Made by a program: the position numbers and the translations under genes. A stretch of 64,000 bases of DNA from Larix kaempferi. Its lineage: Eukaryota > Streptophyta > Pinopsida > Pinales > Pinaceae. A model generated the notes under the pieces. The model ran no database searches. It saw nothing but the letters and a program-made list of their open reading frames with translations, and was not told the origin of the DNA. The DNA is taken from positions 908,501 to 972,500 of the forward strand of contig BSBM01000261.1 of NCBI GenBank assembly GCA_027924585.1. The letters are read 5' to 3'. Shown piece by piece: positions 58,638-64,000 of this stretch (position 1 is the stretch's first letter; every line of letters begins with the position of its first letter).

Positions 58638-60095
58638 ATGGCGGTCCCGAGGCGAGAGGATGCAGTGACTGACGATTTCCAGCCACGATCAGGGATGTAT
58701 GCCAAGCCTGACTCCATTAAAATCCCTGTCAAGAAGGTCAAAGAACGTAAGAGACTGGATCAGTTAGTGCTGGGGGTCGATGTTACGTTGGCTGAGGCAG
58801 TGGATTACACTCATACAGCTGTAGTAGGCCATGTTAGAGGCAGGAGATTAGGCAGAGGATTCCTTCAGCGTTGGGTGGCTGAGCATTGGCTTAACATCGC
58901 ACCCTCTGTCCCTGAGGTCCGTGTTTTATCGAAAGGATGGTTCTCATTCATTTTCCTGAACAGCGGGGAGGTCAATGCAGTTCTGGGTAAACATTGGTCG
59001 ATGCTGGGAGTACCACTTGTACTGAAACGTTGGTCACCCTTTTTCGATGCTAAAACGGAAAGAATTGCTAAAGAACCGCTGTGGGTTAAGCTCCCAGGAC
59101 TTCCCATGCACATGTGGAACGAGACTAGGTTTGCTGAGATCGGGAATTATCTGGGTGAATACTTGTGTTCTGATTCCTCCCATCTCCAGAATGGTATATA
59201 CTCGGTTGCTAAGATATTAGTCAAGCTCGACATTAGGATGGGGCTTTCTGCTGAAATTAAAGTCCATTCCAAGGATGGGGATTATGTACAAACACTGGAC
59301 TATGTGGGCGTGCCATTTAGGTGTCATCGCTGCCATGATCTTGGACATCTTGTAGCAGGCTGTCCCCTATCATTTCGGAAAAGCAAGCCACAGATTGTTG
59401 ATGATGATGAGGTTGTAGCTGTCCCGGTGGTGAAAGTGGACCCTCAGGTAGAGGTAGTGGAGGGGAGTGGGCCAGTTAATGAAGGGGGGGGGTTTCTTGC
59501 ATCTGGGGATCATTTGGTTAATGATGGGAGGATAGAATCAGAGGTTCGTATGCCATCCTTGGTGACATCTGGAACGCAGCAGCATGGACGTGAGCTTCCC
59601 GCAGTTGAGGGGGATTCCTTGAGCTCTGTTACTCCGACTTCACCGGCCACTTTATCGCAGCAGGAGAGGTCCTCTCCTCGGCAGGATCCTACTGAGATAC
59701 ACTTGGGTAAGTCTTCTATTCATACTCCTTCCATTCTTGCTGACCCATTTGATGTGGGGGGGGGCAGCCATGGGTCTCCTCCTCGACAGGCTGTCCATAT
59801 ACTATGGCCTGTTTTGGGTGTTGTCACTCCATCTATTGATGCTACCTCACACTCTTCATGCTCCGAGGGTAAGCAAATTCGCTATGCTCTTCGTAGTAGG
59901 GAGATTACAGCAGATGGATTGGGGGGCAAGGGACTACCTGAGTTGGCCACTAGTGTGGAGGGGAAAGGCCGGGGACGTAAATCCCATATGACTAAAGCAA
60001 AGGAACGGGCGAAAGTGGATTTAGTGATGGGCACGCAATCGACTATTGAATGGGCACTTAGAGCAGTGACTGCCCCGGATGGGGATCGTTTATGA
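58638..60095 (+). CDS. LINE ORF1 protein (485 aa), RNA-binding
   Basis: This is the nucleic-acid-binding protein of the LINE. From ATG 58638 (MAVPRREDAVTDD), residues about 55-215 form a DUF4283-type RRM-like domain (HVRGRRLGRGFLQRWV, VRVLSKGWFSFIFLN, PLWVKLPGLPMHMWNE). A CX2CX4HX4C zinc knuckle (CHRCHDLGHLVAGC) is at 229-242. The rest is a long Ser/Pro-rich, probably disordered tail ending in a basic segment (GKGRGRKSHMTKAKERAK). Length and order fit plant L1 ORF1. The stop TGA (60093-60095) overlaps the ATG of ORF2 in ATGA. No damage is seen. Confidence 0.92.
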   Translation: MAVPRREDAVTDDFQPRSGMYAKPDSIKIPVKKVKERKRLDQLVLGVDVTLAEAVDYTHTAVVGHVRGRRLGRGFLQRWVAEHWLNIAPSVPEVRVLSKGWFSFIFLNSGEVNAVLGKHWSMLGVPLVLKRWSPFFDAKTERIAKEPLWVKLPGLPMHMWNETRFAEIGNYLGEYLCSDSSHLQNGIYSVAKILVKLDIRMGLSAEIKVHSKDGDYVQTLDYVGVPFRCHRCHDLGHLVAGCPLSFRKSKPQIVDDDEVVAVPVVKVDPQVEVVEGSGPVNEGGGFLASGDHLVNDGRIESEVRMPSLVTSGTQQHGRELPAVEGDSLSSVTPTSPATLSQQERSSPRQDPTEIHLGKSSIHTPSILADPFDVGGGSHGSPPRQAVHILWPVLGVVTPSIDATSHSSCSEGKQIRYALRSREITADGLGGKGLPELATSVEGKGRGRKSHMTKAKERAKVDLVMGTQSTIEWALRAVTAPDGDRL

Positions 60096-63000
60096 AGATT
60101 ATGTCCTTCAATTGTCGTGGGTTGGCGAGCCCACTTAAAAAATCTTCGCTTCGTAGGTTGGTTGACTTAAATCAACCGGACATTATTATGCTGCAAGAAA
60201 CTTTGGGAGTCTGTGAGGATGTGGTTCGTACACTAGAATCTTTGCTCCCTGGCTGGAAGTTTGTAGGAGTGGATGCCAGGGGGCGCTCTGGAGGGCTGGC
60301 CTCGGGGTGGAAGGTAACGAGCTGCAGATGTGATTGTACTTGGGGGATATCCTCTGGTCTTGGTTTGGAATTCTGGGATGCTGAGATAGGTCGGATGATC
60401 ACGGTACTCAATATTTACGGGCCCTACCTTGACAGGGTGGGATACTGGGACTCCTTGTTAGGTATGGAGATTTTTGATGGCAGGGAAGTGATTTTGGGTG
60501 GGGACTTCAACCTCACTCTGGGATCTGCTGAAGTTTGGGGGCCTCGGGCCGTTCCGGACTCCTTAGCAAACCATTTCATCAACGCCTTTGTCAGAAAGGA
60601 TCTCCTTGATATCATTCCATCCCAGCTATCTCCCACTTGGAGGAATATGAGAGCTGGGGTTCATCGAGTAGCTAAACGTCTGGATAGATTTCTGGTGGCC
60701 GAAGGGTTGGCACATGGGGCTGATCTTGTCAGACAGTGGGTAGGGTCAGGTGGAATATCAGGCCATTGCCCCATTTTCCTGGAGATACGAGGCAGCGGGC
60801 TAAAACCACCCAGCCCCTTCAAATTCAATCCTAGCTGGCTGAAGGAGGAGACATTCATTAAACTGGTACAGGAGCTATGGGTTCCTCATCCACTTGACAA
60901 TCAGACTCCTGCTGGTTCTCATTTTTTTCACAATCTGCAAAGAATTAAAGAGGCCACTAGAACCTGGGCTCATGGTAAAAGGGAGATTGATGATCAGAAC
61001 TTAAAAGAGGCTGAGTTCAACATAGCCAGGTTACAAAATAGTCTGGGCATGGGATACCTGGATGATATGCAGAAAGATGAATTGGTGGAGTGGGAGAAAC
61101 GCAGGAATTTGATACTGGGTGAGCGTGAAGAGATGTGGAGAATGAAAAGCAGGGCGGTTTGGCTACAGTGCGGTGATGAGAACACCAAATTTTTTCAATC
61201 TTACGCTAAGGGGAGAAAATTCAAAAACTCTATCTGGGAACTCTCATCAGATACTGGGGAGCAGGTTTCCAGCTTTGATGGATTAGCAGCGCTGGGAGTT
61301 CGACATTTTGGAGATCTCTTCACGGCTACACCTGGAACTTCCATTGCTGAGGTCATTCGGGTGACTCAGCTTTTTCCCAGCTTTGTGGGGGAGGCAGATA
61401 ACTGTATGTTGATGGAGGAGGTGTCGCTGGAAGAACTCTCGACGGTGATGAAATCATTAAACAGAGATAGCAGCCCGGGGCCTGATGGATGGCCGATAGA
61501 ATTCTTCCTAGGATTCTATGACTTCTTAGGGGAGGAGATTTTGCAAGTGGTGGAAGAATCGCGCAAGGCTGGGTTTATCCATGGTCCATTCAACTCCACG
61601 TTTTTATCTCTGATACCTAAGACTGACAAGCCTGTCAATTTTGCAGAATTCAGACCAATCTCTCTATGTAACTGCATATATAAGATCATCTCTAAGGTAA
61701 TGGCGCGCAGACTCAAGAAGATTTTATCTCAGAACATTTCGTGTGAGCAATTTGGCTTCTTGGAAGGACGCCAAATTCATGAGGCAATTGGAATTGCACA
61801 GGAAGGATTACACACGCTCAAGGTGCAGAAGCAGAAGGGAGCGGTGATTAAGATTGATATCTCCAAAGCCTTTGACAGGGTTAGCTGGCTTTATATCCGG
61901 TTGCTTCTTACTCATCTGGGGTTCTGCTATGATTTTATCAGATGGATTATGGCCTGCCTCACCACGGTGAATTTTGCTGTACTAATCAATGGTTCTGCAA
62001 GCCCTTTCTTCCAGGCTGGGAGGGGTCTTCGACAGGGATGCCCCCTGTCTCCTCTGTTGTTTCTCCTCGTCGCTGAAGGCCTTAGCCGTTTTATGATGAA
62101 CGCCAAAGCTGAAGGCGCCTTTAGAGGCATTTCTATCTCTCAGGTTCTGTTCATTACACACCTCCTTTTTGTTGATGACATCCTGATTTTCTGTGATGGC
62201 ACGAGCCAGGATATTGACAAGGTGGTTGAAGGCATCCACTTATTACAAGCTGCAGCGGGTATGTTAGTAAATATCAACAAATCAACTATCACTTGCTCGC
62301 ATTTATCCGAGCCGGAGATTCTTAACCTGGTGAACAAACTACCCTACCAGACATTGGATTTAGATGATGGATTACAGTATCTTGGCTTCCAATTGAAACC
62401 GAATGCTTATTTGAAGGCAGATTGGAGCTGGCTAATAGAAAAATTAGAACTGCGTCTTCACGGCTGGAGTCACAAATGGCTCTCTCGGGCAGGGAGGCTG
62501 GTTCTGATAAAATCCGTATTGGAAGCAATTCCGGTTTATTGGCTGTCACTTGCTTGGATTCCCACTGGAGTTCTGGAGCAGATCAGGAGACTGTGTTTTG
62601 CCTTTCTTTGGAAGGGTTCGAGTGAGAATCGGGCGTTGGTGTGGGTACGCTGGGAGAAGATTGCTGTTCCTAAGGCATTGGGAGGTTGGGGTTTAAAGAA
62701 TATTTTGATGTTTGCAAAAGCATTGGGGGCCAAAGTGTCGTGGCGATTAATACATACACGGAGTCTCTGGACTAGAGTGGTCTATCATAAATACATTGCC
62801 CCTTTAACACTTCTCGAATGGATCAGGTTGAGAAACAAGTCGAGGGCTAACTGCTCAGTGGTGTGGAAAGCTGTGGTTAAGCACTTCACTTTAGTCGGAT
62901 CGGGTTTAGTATGGAGGATTGGCGACGGGAGACTTCTTCGGATAGGATTGGACCCATGGGTTGGCTGCAGGGGTGGACATGTACTTTCAATGGATCTGAG

Positions 63001-64000
63001 GTCCTTATTGGCTTCTAGAGGATGTAATAATCTGAATGACTTAGCGGATCAGGGAGCTTCTACTCTATGGCAACAGGGGTGGTTTTCGGCACAACAACTT
63101 GGGATCTCGGCTGAACTGCAGGAGGAATGGGATGAATATATACGGCGGTTAAAACTGACCCATATTAGATTGACCAATAGGGCTGATATACTTATATGGG
63201 AGCACCATCCATCCGGTGTATATTCTCCAAAACATGGATACATCCAGCTCAATGTGGAAAACCATAACAGGGTTTTGGTGTGGTGGTGGAAATTATTATG
63301 GAAATTGAGATGTCCGGGTAAAGCTAAATTACTTTTCTGGGCTATACTGGAAAATAAGGCCCCTACTTGGGACATTCTGCAAAAACGTTTCCTCCAGGGT
63401 CCGGGAATCTGTCCCCTTTGTAAGGTTGCTGAAGAGAATCTGGCCCATCTTTTCATACATTGTCAATTCTCACAGACTGTTTGGTCTGAGATCAGCAAGT
63501 TATTGGCTAATAAGGTGGGGTGGAGGGGAACGTGTGTGCTGGAAGCATTCCAGTTATGGTGGACTGATCAGTATTCATCCCCTCTCCGGGCTCTCCCGTG
63601 TATATACACATGGGGCATATGGCTCCCCCGCAATAAGGTGATTTTCCAGGACTGCAGGGTTCCTGTGGAGTATGTAGTGACTCAGATGGTGGCGGTCACT
63701 CTTCATTACGTGGCCCCAGTACAAGTGAGCAGAAAACGACCTGTGAGAGTGGAACAGATTGATCTCTCCATGCCATGGGCATTCTTCGATGGTGCCTCAA
63801 ACCAACAATCGGTTTGTGGAGGGGGGGGAATCCTTTACAAATCTGAGGCACATTATTTCCATCTGGTGGCGGGATTGGGAAGTGGAACAAATAACTACGC
63901 AGAACTCATGTCACTAAAATTGTTGATGTTATTTGCACTGGAACAAGGATGCTTGTCCCTTCAGATCTTTGGTGACTCCTTGATAATCATCAACTGGGCT
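60092..64000 (+). CDS. LINE ORF2 protein: endonuclease, reverse transcriptase, RNase H (incomplete)
   Basis: ATG 60092 (MKIMSFNCRGLASP) opens 1303 codons without a stop to the window end. Endonuclease: FNCRGL, MLQETL, LNIYGP, GGDFNL, LDRFL. At residues 223-225 it reads SGH where plant L1 enzymes normally have SDH, so a catalytic-site Asp is replaced by Gly. RT: SSPGPDGWPIEFF, FRPISLCNCIYKIISKV, KIDISKAFDRVSW, GLRQGCPLSPLLF and FVDD (Asp 695-696) instead of the usual FADD. The zf-RVT domain (CPLCKVAEENLAHLFIHC) is at about 1106-1125. RNase H has D1233 (FFDGAS), E1271 (NNYAEL) and D1295 (FGDS), and its end is missing. Target-primed reverse transcription needs both the nicking and polymerase activities. 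Confidence 0.94.
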   Translation, partial: MKIMSFNCRGLASPLKKSSLRRLVDLNQPDIIMLQETLGVCEDVVRTLESLLPGWKFVGVDARGRSGGLASGWKVTSCRCDCTWGISSGLGLEFWDAEIGRMITVLNIYGPYLDRVGYWDSLLGMEIFDGREVILGGDFNLTLGSAEVWGPRAVPDSLANHFINAFVRKDLLDIIPSQLSPTWRNMRAGVHRVAKRLDRFLVAEGLAHGADLVRQWVGSGGISGHCPIFLEIRGSGLKPPSPFKFNPSWLKEETFIKLVQELWVPHPLDNQTPAGSHFFHNLQRIKEATRTWAHGKREIDDQNLKEAEFNIARLQNSLGMGYLDDMQKDELVEWEKRRNLILGEREEMWRMKSRAVWLQCGDENTKFFQSYAKGRKFKNSIWELSSDTGEQVSSFDGLAALGVRHFGDLFTATPGTSIAEVIRVTQLFPSFVGEADNCMLMEEVSLEELSTVMKSLNRDSSPGPDGWPIEFFLGFYDFLGEEILQVVEESRKAGFIHGPFNSTFLSLIPKTDKPVNFAEFRPISLCNCIYKIISKVMARRLKKILSQNISCEQFGFLEGRQIHEAIGIAQEGLHTLKVQKQKGAVIKIDISKAFDRVSWLYIRLLLTHLGFCYDFIRWIMACLTTVNFAVLINGSASPFFQAGRGLRQGCPLSPLLFLLVAEGLSRFMMNAKAEGAFRGISISQVLFITHLLFVDDILIFCDGTSQDIDKVVEGIHLLQAAAGMLVNINKSTITCSHLSEPEILNLVNKLPYQTLDLDDGLQYLGFQLKPNAYLKADWSWLIEKLELRLHGWSHKWLSRAGRLVLIKSVLEAIPVYWLSLAWIPTGVLEQIRRLCFAFLWKGSSENRALVWVRWEKIAVPKALGGWGLKNILMFAKALGAKVSWRLIHTRSLWTRVVYHKYIAPLTLLEWIRLRNKSRANCSVVWKAVVKHFTLVGSGLVWRIGDGRLLRIGLDPWVGCRGGHVLSMDLRSLLASRGCNNLNDLADQGASTLWQQGWFSAQQLGISAELQEEWDEYIRRLKLTHIRLTNRADILIWEHHPSGVYSPKHGYIQLNVENHNRVLVWWWKLLWKLRCPGKAKLLFWAILENKAPTWDILQKRFLQGPGICPLCKVAEENLAHLFIHCQFSQTVWSEISKLLANKVGWRGTCVLEAFQLWWTDQYSSPLRALPCIYTWGIWLPRNKVIFQDCRVPVEYVVTQMVAVTLHYVAPVQVSRKRPVRVEQIDLSMPWAFFDGASNQQSVCGGGGILYKSEAHYFHLVAGLGSGTNNYAELMSLKLLMLFALEQGCLSLQIFGDSLIIINWA

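Larger units (their letters stand above)
58110..64000 (+). mobile_element. L1-type LINE, 5' complete, running off the window
   Basis: It has a 5' untranslated region, ORF1 (58638-60095) and ORF2 (60092 to the window end) on one strand. ORF2 carries endonuclease, RT, zf-RVT and RNase H, the plant L1 plan. Both frames are open throughout, so the copy is young. Base composition (more G+C and CpG) stands out from the decayed neighbours. Confidence 0.93.

Overview
The window is repetitive DNA from a plant nuclear genome, almost certainly a seed plant with a large, transposon-packed genome. A gymnosperm is possible, but the sequence does not prove it. The evidence is LTR retrotransposons primed by tRNA-iMet and tRNA-Asp, a plant-type L1 LINE with a C-terminal RNase H, and a CACTA transposase with plant-specific domains. 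I see no convincing host gene, rRNA, tRNA or CRISPR array. Nearly every readable gene belongs to a transposable element.

Layout. (1) 1-4625, minus strand: a Ty1/copia element (called copia-A here) cut by the window edge. It has one LTR, a tRNA-iMet binding site and a gag-pol frame with a single in-frame stop. It sits in the tail of an older Ty3/gypsy integrase (4628-4930). The 3' part of that element (to about 9 kb) carries an array of perfect hairpins and a decayed acidic reading frame. (2) 9801-16551: a complete 6.75 kb LTR element with 2 kb LTRs, PBS, PPT and near-perfect target duplication but no reverse transcriptase or integrase. One long unfamiliar frame with three stops fills its interior. 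(3) 16557-21215: older decayed gypsy DNA, including a gag with three zinc knuckles. (4) 21221-38630: a nested pair. A second copy of the copia family (copia-B) has its 5' LTR split by a young, apparently intact 11.2 kb Tat-like gypsy element (21543-32743). That element has 2.45 kb LTRs and an archaeal-type RNase H placed before the reverse transcriptase. Copia-B is dead: it lost its integrase and the YVDD box. It carries three unrelated minisatellites between two copies of its polypurine tract. (5) 38636-47853: old gypsy gag-protease and RNase H relics, a Mutator-like MITE with a 9-bp target duplication, and a second copy of a repeat also found at 19.1 kb. (6) 47854 to about 53.4 kb: a third LTR element with a 2.68 kb LTR containing another hairpin array; no 3' LTR is present. 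(7) 53436-58016: a decayed, intron-containing CACTA transposase. (8) About 58.1-64.0 kb: an L1-type LINE with an intact ORF1 and an ORF2 open to the window end, overlapping in an ATGA junction.

Insertion order can be read from the nesting. The gypsy element is younger than copia-B, whose LTRs are visibly more diverged, and copia-B lies in still older gypsy debris. Copia-A and copia-B are two members of one family. The most interesting objects are the pol-less 9801-16551 element, the RNase H arrangement and LTR-borne frames of the Tat-like element, the minisatellite block of copia-B between duplicated polypurine tracts, and the two unrelated hairpin arrays.
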